From the NCBI GenBank assembly GCA_964036315.1, contig OZ038517.1, positions 51,414,955 to 51,478,954 of the forward strand: a DNA stretch of 64,000 nt, written 5' to 3'. The position numbers and the translations under genes were made by a program. Shown here one piece after another: positions 41,696-51,164 of this stretch. This DNA is from Acanthosepion esculentum (lineage: Eukaryota > Mollusca > Cephalopoda > Sepiida > Sepiidae). The notes under the pieces are model-generated. The model worked only from the letters and a program-made list of their open reading frames with translations, made no database searches and had not been told where the DNA came from. How positions within the stretch are numbered: the stretch's first letter is position 1; each line of letters opens with the position of its first letter.

Positions 41696-42310
41696 ACGTT
41701 CAAACAGAAATGCATTTCGCGCACTTCGGGATTTTTTTGGTCAACATAATTGACCAACCGAGAATGCAACTGGAAAAATTGTTCGTAAATTTAAACAAAC
41801 ATGCAGTAGTGTTTTCACATCTGCCACCTGGGACGGTGGCAGATGTGAAAACACAATTGCGTGCTCGTTTACGCCGTTCAGCTGAAAACATTGCTGCAGT
41901 GCACGAGAATGTGGCCAAAAATCCAGACCCCCTCTATTCGTCATCGCTCCCATGAATTGGATCTTTCCACAACAACGTTACATCGAATTTTGACAAAATA
42001 TTTTTCTCTACACGCTAACAAAATTCAATTGACACAAGAACTGAAACCTGCTGACCATTTGGAGCGCCGTACATTCGTCAATTGGGTGCACGAGCAAAGA
42101 CAAACCGATGAAGATTTTTCGCAAAAAATCCTCTTAAGTGATGAAGCCCATTTTCATCTTGGTGGATTCGTTAATAAGCAGAATTGTCACATTTGAGCTG
42201 ATGAAAATCCAAGGAAGACAGTTAAAAAGCCACTGCATCCAAAAAAGGTCACTTTTTGGTGTGCATTTGTTTTGCCAGCGGAATCATTGGGCCGTATATT
42301 TATAAATTTG
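41693..42310 (+). pseudogene. Mariner-type transposase, central part
   Basis: GTVADVKTQLRARLRRSAEN, IAAVHENVAKNP, then after a frameshift RHRSHELDLSTTTLHRIL, IQLTQELKPADHLERRTF, VNWVHEQRQTDEDFSQKI, LLSDEAHFHLGGFVNKQN (first catalytic aspartate in LLSDEAHF), a stop at the following W codon, then VTFWCAFVL----IIGPY. The second and third catalytic regions are missing. A 20-bp palindrome lies just before GTVADVK. Confidence 0.88.
41809..41854. repeat. Perfect 20-bp palindrome in the transposase
   Basis: GTGTTTTCACATCTGCCACC (41809-41828) and its exact reverse complement (41835-41854) flank TGGGAC. The right arm is the normal GTVADVKT coding sequence; the left arm is an inverted copy of it. Confidence 0.93.
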
Positions 42311-42476
42311 AGCATCCATTTTCGATAACTTTAACCCGTTGTCTGATTGTTAATCTTTCCATGGTTGAAATTGCCAAAGACTTATCTTGTTAAATCTGAA
42401 AGAATAAGAAAAAAAAATCATTAGACGCTTAAACTTAATTCACATTTAAAATCGTTCTAAGTTATTGGAACACCCT
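42310..42476 (-). mobile_element. Mariner-like 5' end in inverted orientation
   Basis: On the minus strand this is the terminal end (AGGGTGTTCCAATAACTTAG), the leader, and the first codons MERLTIRQRVKVIEN. It faces the plus-strand transposase fragment, so the two halves of the element are arranged tail to tail after a rearrangement. Confidence 0.82.
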
Positions 42477-42489
42477 ATATTATTTGTTT

Positions 42490-42730
42490 ATTTTCGTGAC
42501 GATAAGCTATTTACTTCGTTTGGAGGATTGGTTGCTTATATTTGAGTCTGTAAGAGTTTACTTTCTTCGGGGATAGGTAAATATTGGTCGTTTATATGTG
42601 ACTCTACAAGCATGTTCTTGGTTCGCGGATAGATAAATATTGGTCGTTGATAGTTGCATCTATATGTATTTCCTTGATTCAAGAATAGATAAGTACTGGT
42701 CGTTTTATTCTTGTGAATGTTAGTGTTTAC
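42490..42730. repeat. Decayed ~80-bp tandem repeat
   Basis: GGTAAATATTGGTCGTTTAT, GATAAATATTGGTCGTTGAT and GATAAGTACTGGTCGTTTTA recur at about 70-80 bp spacing. Confidence 0.65.
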
Positions 42731-43925
42731 TTGGCAGATGTCACTTTTAGTGGAGAGTAATTAATATAGGGCTAAATCTGGGAGAGTAATTTGTCGCATA
42801 TGGTTTAAATATTGGTCTATAGTGGCATCGTTGTTTCCTGTGGCAACTCCAGTTGTGATTGACGGAGTTGATTTGTTTTATTATTATGGAACTAGAATAG
42901 CTGTCTAGGTGAATGGAGCACAACATATGCTTTTTATTTGTTTCCTTTCTTTCTCTTCGATTTCATATTCTTTTCTGTATTCGTTTCCATTTTTTTAAAA
43001 ATTCTTTTCTGCTTCATGAAGAGAAGCTCTTTCAGAACGTTGCGAAAAATAGTAAGCAAATAAAAAGGCACAACACAAGCAAATTATAATAGAAATAATT
43101 TCTACCATGAAAAAAGAAAAAGAAGTTAGAACGATCCAATGCCTAGACAAATAAAAAACTATGTAAACAAAACTTTTCGCTTTACTTTTTTAAAAAAGTT
43201 TTTAGCAATCTATTTTCAACTTCACGTCTTCGGCAGTCATGCTATCAGCTATCGTCTGCTCTAGTCAGTTTTGGAAACGCGCCAGTCACAGCAACTTCTG
43301 TACGCCATTTTTGTCTGACGTTCCTTTGTTTACTTTAACAATTACACAAATGCCTTTACTTCTTGTTTATAGGTCTTTTCATAGTGCCGAACCTTATCAT
43401 GATGCTTGGAGGTTTTAGTTGATTTTGGGGAAAAGAACCGATCTCGTTAAGTTTTAGGGGTATAATTATAAGAATTTGTTTTTTTATACTTGCAATAAAA
43501 ATACCTCGCTTTATTTAACTTCGGTCTATTGTCACCATATTCGTTGTTATCCTCAGAAGGTTTCGGCTGTTTTGCTCCCCGACCTTCTTCGTGGGCTTAT
43601 CGATCAGGGTAACCGCCAGGAAATATCAAACTGGACTTTTTATTTAACCTACGATTTAATCTTGTTCCATTATACATGTCTCAGCATATCTTGTTTTGTT
43701 CAGATCCATTCCTAAATGCAAAGTTATTTGCCCTTCCCTGTTTCCACAGTCTGCACACCCGGCCCAGAGATTGAACTCGCAACTACTATGTCGCCAAATT
43801 CTCGAATCAATGCTTTAATACACTTGCTATTGCCATGTAACTTCATTCTGCTCCATAAAATATAAGAATTTATAAGCAAATCTGAGTTCAAAACATTTTA
43901 TTAAAGAACCTCTAATATCTCTCCC
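42731..43925. other. No gene recognised
   Basis: AT-rich; one 79-codon frame without motif (43476-43715). No clear repeat structure. Confidence 0.45.
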
Positions 43926-43979
43926 TTGTTCTATACCCTGATAAAAGGTGAAACACTGGCAAAAACTGTAGATAGGTTT

Positions 43980-44480
43980 GCATATAGCCCGGTTTACACT
44001 CCCCCAGGTCTTTTGAACAGGAGTAGAATTTTATTCCTCGTTTCCTGTTTAGGATTCGGTTTCTGGTTCCTTCTAAAGTCTTTTTCATTCTCTTTCACTC
44101 CCAGTAGCCCCTTGCATCTTAGTGGCATTATCACCTTCCTTGGGATGAATAAAGGAGTAGAGGTTTATCCCTTGTTTCCTGTTTAGGATTGGGTTTCTGG
44201 TTCCTTCTAAAGTCTTTTTCATTCTATTTCACTCCCAGTAGCCCCTTGCATCTTAGTGGCATTATCACCTTGCTTGGGGTGAATAGAGGTCTACTGGTTT
44301 ATCCCTTGTTTCCTGTTTAGGATTGGGTTTCTGGTTCCTTCTAAAGTCTTTTTCATTCTCTTTCACTCCCAGTAGCCCCTTGCATCTTAGTGGCATTATC
44401 ACCTTGCTTGGGGTGAATAGAGGAGGAGAGGTTTATCCTTTGTTTCCTGTTTAGGATTGGGTTTCTGGTTCCTTCTAAAG
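43980..44480 (+). repeat. 134-bp tandem repeat of a LINE/SINE 3' end
   Basis: CCTGTTTAGGATT occurs at about 44044, 44179, 44312 and 44446 (spacing 133-135 bp). Each unit ends GGCATTATCACCTTGCTTGG, GGTGAATAGAGG, the same 3' end as in the minus-strand blocks at 25.4 and 28.6 kb and the plus-strand block at 57.5 kb. Confidence 0.9.
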
Positions 44481-44995
44481 CCTCCTTCAACTCTGTATTC
44501 TTGTCGTAGTCAGCCCCCACTCGCATCCGATCATCGGGATTTCATCCTCTTCCCCTATTCCCTCCCCAGGCACGCCTCTGGTGTCGGTGGTGGAGATGGC
44601 TGCGAGGGACCCAACCTACTCCTGAAGAGTAGTCAAATAGAATTTGACAAGGCCATTCACGTGAATTTAATTTTGGTAGACAATTCTGCACAACCGAGAA
44701 GCCCACAAAAACACTTGGCCAGAAGCTCCCCACCCCGCGGCTCAAAGGGAATTGAGACATGCAGAGATCTAGCAAACCTGGTTGTATCGGGCTGTGGGAT
44801 GCTGCGTCTGCCAAGGTCCGCCTTGGTTACTCCAGGTCGACTGGCGCTGCCCTCTTCCGTCGGTTTGGCCACTGAGATCGTGTAGATCTTTGCCTGTTCC
44901 GCCGTTGAGGGTTTTCGGGGGGTTTAGTCGCGTTCAGTCTGGTTTTTCCTCATCGACCTTACCGCTATGGCGGACCTAAAAGAGTTCTGAAATAT
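44481..44995. other. GC-richer unassigned block
   Basis: A 142-codon plus-strand frame (44457-44885) starts inside the tandem repeat, and overlapping minus-strand frames are equally long, so none is favoured. The block differs in composition from its neighbours and could be the 5' or internal part of a retroelement; I recognise no domain. Confidence 0.4.
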
Positions 44996-45300
44996 AGAGT
45001 GATGTTAAATAGCTTCTTCCCCTGTGTGACGTCTCTCTTCGGGACGTTGGCGTTCATGGCTGTACACAATTTCCTTTCCTTTGTAGCTCTTCATAAATTT
45101 TGTCTTTTTGTCGTCCCTCTTAAACTCTGTTCCAGCTTCGATTTACTCAAGCCTGCCATGTCGGTAGATTATGCGTCGTTTTCCTCTCCCAGGACTTCAA
45201 TCTGTCCTGTGAGTATCAAATTTTCCAAGCCCTCTTTTCTCGTTATGTATCCAAGACATTTTAACTGTCTCTTTCTGACCTTAATATAATTGCCTATTCC
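44996..45300 (-). pseudogene. RTE-like LINE C-terminal region
   Basis: In reverse: KVRKRQLKCLGYITRKEGLE, NLILTGQIEVLGEEN, SKSKLEQSLRGTTKRQNL, and MNANVPK. This is the RQLKFLGHV-RKEGLE-LI--G-IEG--SRGR region and C-terminus of RTE-type reverse transcriptases. Its last 130 bases are the unit amplified at 40.1-40.7 kb. Confidence 0.8.
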
Positions 45301-45354
45301 AAGGTGTCTTGGTTACGCCAGTCATCTTCTGTTATCCACTAATTAAATTCAAGT

Positions 45355-45470
45355 CGAGAATTAGCTGTTTTCCTGCACGGTCCCAAGAACTTCATTTCTT
45401 GCCCTTTCTTACGCTACCTTGAGTGGCTCTTGGGCCTTGTATTAAGTGAAAATTAATAAATGAAAGTGAA
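45355..45470 (+). repeat. LINE 3' end
   Basis: CTACCTTGAGTGGCTCTTGG, GCCTTGTATTAAGTGAAAAT is the conserved 3' end of the second LINE subfamily, here without any coding part. Confidence 0.65.
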
Positions 45471-45504
45471 ATGACACTTAATTTTAATTTCTTTTTCGAT
45501 TGAA

Positions 45505-45690
45505 CTCATGATAAACAACGATGGCATTCAGGCTAACCTTTACACAAAAGATTATCCTACAGAGAGGCTGGCGGTTTGAAAACGCAGACGTGCAAAGACA
45601 ATTCCGGAAGAGGTTACAAACAGATCCACCTACACGGCTTAGCATCACACGAAATAGAGAAAAGTTTCCCACGGGAAAATAGCCTAGTGG
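45505..45690 (+). pseudogene. Transposase N-terminal fragment (helix-turn-helix, IS630/Tc1-superfamily-like)
   Basis: FRLTFTQKIILQRGWRFEN, ADVQRQFRKRLQTDPPTRLS, ITRNREKF. The pattern L---Q---I----W---N-----R-F-----T-PP-RLTI-R---KF is the N-terminal DNA-binding part of a transposase family whose C-terminus resembles the fragments at 1.4 and 27.7 kb. Nothing follows; cut before the mariner array. Confidence 0.65.
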
Positions 45691-45741
45691 ATTAAAACAT
45701 CGGGAGGGGAGTTTAGTTTAGTAGGCATTGGGCATTCAATA

Positions 45742-46588
45742 CAGGGCGCGATGGGTAAATTGTCGTCCAAATGACGCAAAAATGAAAATAACACTGATAT
45801 CTAATTTTAACAGATATACAGGATGCGATGGGTAAATTGTCGTCCAAATGACGCAAAAATGAAAATAAAATTGACATCTCATTTCAATAGATATACGGGG
45901 CCCGATGGGTAAATTGTCGTCCAAATGACGCAAAAAGGAAAATAACACTGACATCTCTTTTTAACAGATATACAGGAGGCGATGGGTAAATTGTCGTTCA
46001 AATGACGCAAAAATGAAAATAACACCGACATCTCATTTCAACAAATATACAGGGTGCGATGGGTAAATTGTCGTCCAAATGCCGCAAAAAGGAAAATAAC
46101 ACTGACATCTCATTTTAACAGATATACAGGATGCGATGGGTAAATTGTCGTCCAAATGACGCAAAAATGAAAATAAAATTGACATCTCATTTCAATAGAT
46201 ATACGGGGCCCGATGGGTAAATTGTCGTCCAAATGACGCAAAAAGGAAAATAACACTGACATCTCTTTTTAACAGATATACAGGATGCGATGGGTAAATT
46301 GTCGTCCAAATGATGCAAAAAGGAAAATAACACCGACATCTCATTATAACAGATATACAGGATGCGATGGGTAAATTGTCGTCTGAATGGCGCATAAAGG
46401 ATAACACTGACATCTCATTATAATCAGACATACAGGGTGCGATGGGTAAATTGTCGTCTGAATGACGCAAATATGAAAATAACATTGACATCTCATTTTA
46501 ACAGATATACATGGTGCGATGAGTAAATTGTCGTCTGAATGATGCAAAAACGAAAAATAACACTGACATCTCATTTTAACAGATATAT
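45742..46588. repeat. Eleven-copy 77-bp array of a mariner-like terminal end
   Basis: CAGG-TGCGATGGGTAAATTG begins each unit; starts are 45742, 45819, 45896, 45973, 46050, 46127, 46204, 46281, 46358, 46433 and 46510. The unit is the first 77 bp of the mariner-like end at 36461, and the last copy leads into the normal downstream sequence of that element. Terminal repeats are therefore repeated head to tail with all copies in one orientation. Confidence 0.95.
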
Positions 46589-46690
46589 TTACCAAAATTA
46601 CGCCAAAATATCTTGAAATCCTAAAGAGTACATTTATTCAATAAAATCGCCATTGGCGTCAAAGCGTTTTGTACCCTTGTATTTCTTCTT
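46589..46690 (-). pseudogene. Mariner-like transposase C-terminal codons
   Basis: In reverse: KALTPMAILLNKCTL, the decayed end of the transposase (LEA--EANGDF-E, stop) followed by the TAAATTTACTC-TT and ATTTTGG-GTAATTTTGGTAA leader into the array. Colinear with 36540-36625. Confidence 0.65.
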
Positions 46691-46884
46691 AAAAAACACC
46701 TTGAAATGAGATATTTTTTCCCTTTTTTAAGATAACAGATAAACTTTCAATAACGACAGTATATTTGTTTTTATTTTGACAAAGGATAAAAACTTAACTA
46801 AAAAAAAAATTATCATACAACAGCATCATATTTTGTTTTCGCCAATGAAACGACTACTTGCCTTAATAATTGCTTTACAAATTC

Positions 46885-47335
46885 TTGGAGTAAATGGTTA
46901 GCGAATCGTATCGAATTCCAGTCGAATCCATCGCGTTCACTTACGGGCTAATAACCTTGGGAAAGGTATTAATCTTCTTCTTCCTCCAGCTATGGGTAAA
47001 TACAGTTCTATAGCCTTGGATGGCAACTGGTCGAGGAAAACGACAACCCTGAATTCAAAACCTGCGGAGGGTCGTTTGGGGACCTTGTGGCAGGTGGTGC
47101 ACCAGGTCTCTGTATTTGGCCCTTCAAAATGTGTGGATGGTTCTGCACAAAGCCTTCACCACCATAATCAAATTATATGTGTTGGTGTATGGGCTGTCGG
47201 TTCCTAGGAACTGAGTTGCTTGACCCTTATACAGCGAATACGACGGGAGAGTCCACTAATTCAATGGTACGAGAGAGTTCACCAATTCAATGGGACAGAG
47301 GTCAAGTCATAATTTCTCAAATTTTGTTCCTTCTT
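46885..47335 (+). repeat. tRNA-headed SINE
   Basis: TAAATGGTTAGCGAATCGTA and CGAATTCCAGTCGAATCC are A- and B-box-like; then ATTCACTTACGGGCTAATAA, CTTGGGAAAGGTATTAATC, CAGCTATGGGTAAATAC, GGATGGCAACTGGTC as in the SINE cores at 25.8-26.4 kb. From 47034 a different body follows (AACCTGCGGAGGGTCGTTTG), so two SINE subfamilies share the first 150 bp. Confidence 0.7.
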
Positions 47336-47344
47336 TGCTCAAGG

Positions 47345-47520
47345 TAATTTTATCATACTTTCGAAGTGTGTTTTGGATTGTCATCTTGCTGAAAAGTGAG
47401 TTTTTCTTCAATTATGCATAAACCAGGTGGCATCGCATGTCTGAAAAATCGAATGATACTGTTCTTTTTTTGCATGATACCCTTGACTTGTATCAAATCT
47501 CCAGCCATTTTGGTAATCTC
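47345..47520 (-). pseudogene. Tc1-like transposase, region of the second catalytic aspartate
   Basis: In reverse: MAGDLIQVKGIMQKKN, RHAMPPGLCIIEEKLTF, QQDDNPKHTSKV. QQDDNPKHTSK is the second catalytic block (FQQDNDPKHTSK) with the aspartate kept. Truncated on both sides; the left partner is the 28S rRNA fragment. Confidence 0.82.
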
Positions 47521-47524
47521 GAAA

Positions 47525-47995
47525 AGTCTATTGCAAGCTTTGGGACGTGTGGCGCATGGGCTGAAGGCAATTGTTCGTTTTCGTCTCGCGTAGTTCGAAG
47601 TTACTTCAATCGTGGTTGCCCACAGCGGGTGCCAAGCCCATTCGATGCGGACCGTGAGCGACGGCCTTCGATCCGAGAGTCGGGTTGCTTGGGAACGCAA
47701 CCCAAATCGGGTAGTAAGCTCTATTCAAGGCTAGATACCGGGACGACTCCGATAGTCGACAAGCAGCGTGAGGGTAAGTTGAAAAGAACTTTGAAGAGAG
47801 AGTTTAAGAGAACGTGAAACCGCCCAGGGGTAAACGGGTGGGACCGCTCACCGCGTTCGCTGGTGGTGGGGGAATACTTAGTCAGGTGCTGCCGAACGTA
47901 GCCCAAACTCGTTTTGGTTGTTTGCCTCGGGCAGCGGTGCCTATCACAGGCCGCCGCGGATGTTTCAAGAGTCACCGGTAGGGTTTCGGGGGATA
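47525..47995 (+). rRNA. 28S rRNA gene fragment (5' domain, D1-D2), pseudogene
   Basis: Contains long stretches colinear with animal 28S rRNA: GGCGCATGGGCTGAAGGC, ATTGTTCGTTTTCGTC, GCGGACCGTGAGCGACGGC, GAGTCGGGTTGCTTGGGA, CAACCCAAATCGGGTAGTAA, GGCTAGATACCGG, GACTCCGATAGTCGACAAG, GTGAGGGTAAGTTGAAAAG, AACTTTGAAGAGAGAGTTTA, GAACGTGAAACCGCC, GGTAAACGGGTGGGACC, then divergence-region-like sequence to about 47995. About 470 bases of a molecule near 4 kb. Several bases normally invariant are changed (GAGGGTAAGTTG for GAGGGAAAGTTG, AGTTTAAGAGAACG for AGTTCAAGAG-ACG), so it is not an active gene. It lies between a Tc1 fragment and a Penelope-like terminal repeat. Confidence 0.9.
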
Positions 47996-48002
47996 CTTTT
48001 TT

Positions 48003-48200
48003 TATTACATTTCAAACTAGTCACAAGACATTACATCGCATGTAGACATTTGGATCTGTTGTTAATATTTCGGTCTCTCACGTGGTATGACGTCATAGAA
48101 CCGCTTCACGAATTTACGACCTGCGTCTGCTATTCCGCGAGCGCTATCGTCGCATAACAATCTTCTATGTCAACAAAATATCATCTTTGATGGTGATTAT
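48003..48200 (+). mobile_element. Penelope-like terminal repeat, partial (1)
   Basis: TCAAACTAGTCACAAGACAT, ATTTCGGTCTCTCACGTGGT, ATGACGTCATAGAACCGCTT, TGCGTCTGCTATTCCGCG, TCTTCTATGTCAACAAAATA, CATCTTTGATGGTGATTATC. The same order is found at 49.96 and 58.70 kb. Assignment to Penelope-like elements is inference from the AAGCTTAGAT motif linked to a Penelope-like N-terminus at 13.4 kb. Confidence 0.6.
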
Positions 48201-48294
48201 CTGTGTTTAAGACGTAATAGACATTATTGTCTGTTATATTTAACAATATGTTTAAACATATATATATATATATATGTGTATGTGTGTGAGTATT

Positions 48295-48375
48295 TTACAA
48301 TGATGTATAAACTGTACAAGGCTCAAAGGAGACTCGAGGGAGAGAGTTACAGAGTAAGAGACACAACTTAGGCGG
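48295..48375 (-). repeat. LINE 3' end
   Basis: In reverse: CTCTTACTCTGTAACTCTCT, CCCTCGAGTCTCCTTTGAGC, CTTGTACAGTTTATACATC, the subfamily 2 LINE 3' end without coding sequence. Confidence 0.65.
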
Positions 48376-48384
48376 ATATATATA

Positions 48385-48610
48385 TATATTTATTTATTTA
48401 AAGACATTTATAATATGTTTAACGTTCTTTTTATAGATACAAGTATTTAAGCAAATGCTCTGTTTTATAATAAACAGTATTAAATAACATTTACCGGCCT
48501 GAATGTCCGAGAAATTTTCATAGAAAATTTTCGTTCTCCGACAGGAATCGAACCTGTATCCTATGCGGATATGTGCCTTAACCGTTCGGCCACAGAGAAG
48601 CTTCTGGTTA
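48385..48610 (-). repeat. SINE with nearly complete tRNA-like head
   Basis: In reverse the head reads TTCTCTG, TGGCCGAACGGTTAAGGC, TATCCGCATAGGATA, ACAGGTTCGATTCCTGT, CGGAGAAC. The acceptor arm TTCTCTG/CGGAGAA pairs over 7 bp with one G-U, the T arm ACAGG/CCTGT pairs perfectly, and the D arm GCC/GGC pairs. The variable arm of a class II tRNA is missing. The body (AAAATTTTCTATGAAAATTT, CTCGGACATTCAGGCCGGTA) runs down to about 48385. Confidence 0.75.
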
Positions 48611-48714
48611 GCAAGGTCGATTTTACTATCTTTAAACTTAAATCTTCCATGAACCTCTTCTATTCATATCTGCTCTAGCGTATCAAATGTAAACAAATGA
48701 CGTCATATATTTTT

Positions 48715-49127
<413 letters not shown>

Positions 49128-49382
49128 GTAATACTCGATTGAAAAAACCTTCGGATAGCACAACTTGTTCCCGAGGAAAAAAATATCAAAACAAACTTGT
49201 ACCCAAGGAAAAGAAATTGGAAAAAGAAAGAAAGAACTAGAAATATCCGAAGAGGGCGAAACAAATCGTCCAGTGCCTTAAGTCTTGAGTCCAAAGAAAG
49301 AAAAAAACAAGCGAGTAATAAAGCTACAACGTAGAGTGCTCAATACGCTAAGCAGAGCTGGAATAAATAAAATAAATTCTAA

Positions 49383-49441
49383 AGGGCCAGGAACGACCTA
49401 CCTAGGTTTCACCTCAACGGATCTTCAGGTTAAGCTGGCTA
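49383..49441 (-). ncRNA. Hammerhead-ribozyme-like motif, type I arrangement (family 2)
   Basis: Minus-strand RNA: CUGAAGA (49422-49428), stem II CC/GG around GUUGA with a U-U pair next to the core, GAA (49408-49410), stem III ACCU/AGGU with loop AGGU, then C17 at position 49395. Stem I can form as GUU/AAC, an internal loop, and CUGGC/GCCAG. All core nucleotides (C3 U4 G5 A6 G8 A9, G12 A13 A14, A15.1-U16.1, H17) are present. The weak point is the U-U at 10.1/11.1, normally G-C. An outer 14-bp inverted repeat (49381-49394 / 49446-49459) encloses it. Confidence 0.5.
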
Positions 49442-49455
49442 AACTGTTCCTGGCT

Positions 49456-49482
49456 CTTTAGGATTTATTATATATATATATA

Positions 49483-49558
<76 letters not shown>

Positions 49559-49560
49559 TA
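49456..49560. repeat. (TA)n microsatellite, interrupted
   Basis: TA arrays broken by AAAC and TTTATA between the two hammerhead-like motifs. Confidence 0.95.
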
Positions 49561-49574
49561 GAAGTGGACATGGA

Positions 49575-49624
49575 AGTCAGCACTTAGAGGCGACAGTCTG
49601 TTTCATGCTAGTGCAATCGTCAGG

Positions 49625-49632
<8 letters not shown>
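49575..49632 (-). ncRNA. Hammerhead-ribozyme-like motif (family 1, copy A, stem I cut by CT repeat)
   Basis: Minus-strand RNA: CUGACGA (49617-49623), stem II UGC/GCA around ACUA, GAA, stem III ACA/UGU with loop GAC, C17 at 49592. The 5' strand of stem I has been replaced by a (GA)n run (CT on the plus strand), so this copy could not fold its stem I properly. Compare the complete copy at 63541. Confidence 0.5.

Positions 49633-49697
<65 letters not shown>
49627..49697. repeat. Compound microsatellite (CT)n(TA)n
   Basis: CT array to about 49665 followed by TA to about 49695. Confidence 0.97.
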
Positions 49698-49698
<1 letters not shown>

Positions 49699-49779
49699 CA
49701 TTATTTAAATATCTTGTTAAATGTAACAGGCATTGAATGTCTATTATGTTTGATCATGAGCCGTTCTAAACTTCCTATG

Positions 49780-49945
49780 TTTGCTTTAATTTCGGGTGAA
49801 AATAAAGACAAAAATTGTCCAACATTTGGATATTTTTTATTTGATTAAGTTGATCCTTAATCTAAGCTTTTGGCTCACATGAACCATCTTCAGGGTGGTT
49901 ATATGAACATTTAAACGAAGATATTCACCATCAAAAATGGTATTT
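49780..49945 (-). mobile_element. Penelope-like terminal repeat, inverted 3' part
   Basis: In reverse: GATGGTGAATATCTTCGTTT, CATATAACCACCCTGAAGAT, GGTTCATGTGAGCCAAAAGC, TTAGATTAAGG, AATATCCAAATGTTGGACAA, TTTTTGTCTTTATTTTC. Matches 58.92-59.05 kb on the plus strand. Confidence 0.6.
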
Positions 49946-49954
49946 ATGTTAGCA

Positions 49955-50215
49955 CACTCAACAAAATTACGTTCCAATCTAGTCACAACACATTACTTTG
50001 CGTCTAGACATATGGTTCTGTTGTTAATATTTCGGTCGCTTACGTGGTATGACGTCATAGAACCGCTTCACGAATTTATGACCCGCGTCTGCTATTCAGC
50101 GACCATTATCATCGCATAGCCATCTTCTATGTCAACATAACAGAATATCATCTTTGATGATGTGTATCTTTATTTAAATGTCTGTATAACCACTCTGAAA
50201 ATGTTAGATTCCAGA
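49955..50215 (+). mobile_element. Penelope-like terminal repeat (2)
   Basis: CACACTCAACAAAATTACGT, TTTCGGTCGCTTACGTGGTA, TGACGTCATAGAACCGCTTC, GCGTCTGCTATTCAGCGACC, TCATCTTTGATGATGTGTAT, ATAACCACTCTGAAAATG. With the inverted part at 49780-49945 it makes a head-to-head pair of the same repeat. Confidence 0.62.
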
Positions 50216-50436
50216 AATCGCTTGAAAATGAATCAGAGATAAAGATTTTAAATTTAATTCTATAATTAGATTTAAAGTTTTAGTTTCTGTTTTTGAAACA
50301 TTGTAATTCCTGTGTAGCGATGGAACCATATTTTAAAATTAGTTTAATTTAGTGAATTGTATTGAGGATGTTTTTAAAAATAAAAATCATTTTTAAAAGC
50401 ACCGGATCATAAATCTTACTGTTCTTTCTCATTATC

Positions 50437-50513
<77 letters not shown>

Positions 50514-51164
50514 GTGAGCGCGCGTAAAAATTCGGATATAAGTAAAAATATACTTGTAAAAAGACAATGGTTGTTTTATCTTTAGAGCCAAGTATTTCCT
50601 CAGACATTTCCTCTTTTGTTTCGTTTTTTTTTTTGTTTTTTTTCCAAAATTGTTTTCCATTCTCAAGAAAAATCGTCTAAGTTGCGTGGGCGTTTCTGAG
50701 AATAAGTGTTTATCCGCGATTTATTTGTATACATCTGTAGGTTTGTTTGTCCCAGGAACTAGATCTTCAGAAACTATATGCAAGAATTCCTCGATTAATG
50801 CATTTTCGGTCAGTGCACTAAATTTGTTTAATACCAAAATTCGTTTAATGCCTACTCGATTTGTGCGGTAAAATATTCTTCAATTTAATTGAAAATTCTT
50901 TTTTTTTTATACTTACCGATTAATTAAAAAATCCTCCTAAAATTTAAGAATGGGAAATGAGTAACTGTTTTTTTTTTTTTTGTCAAGTATTACGTTATCG
51001 AAGTAATTACAGTCGAGTTTAAAAAATGGACGGTTATAAAAAGATAAATCTTATAATATAAGCCGATAATAAAAAATACTTTTCAATGTTTCTCTCTATT
51101 CTTTAATATTTTAATTTTTTACTGTATATTTTGAAAGTCTTAAAAGGAAGACTTTCAATGTTAA
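50216..51164. other. AT-rich stretch with (TA)n at 50441-50512
   Basis: Contains a long TA array and T runs; a 73-codon plus-strand frame (50650-50871) has no recognised motif. Nothing else supported. Confidence 0.5.

Noticed and set aside
44457..44885. 142-codon plus-strand frame in a GC-richer block
   Set aside because: Starts inside a LINE-tail tandem repeat and is matched by overlapping minus-strand frames; no recognisable domain.
48531..48605. Functional tRNA-Leu or tRNA-Ser gene on the minus strand
   Set aside because: Acceptor, D and T arms pair, but the variable arm is missing and the anticodon stem overlaps the T arm; the sequence continues into a SINE body that is repeated nearby.
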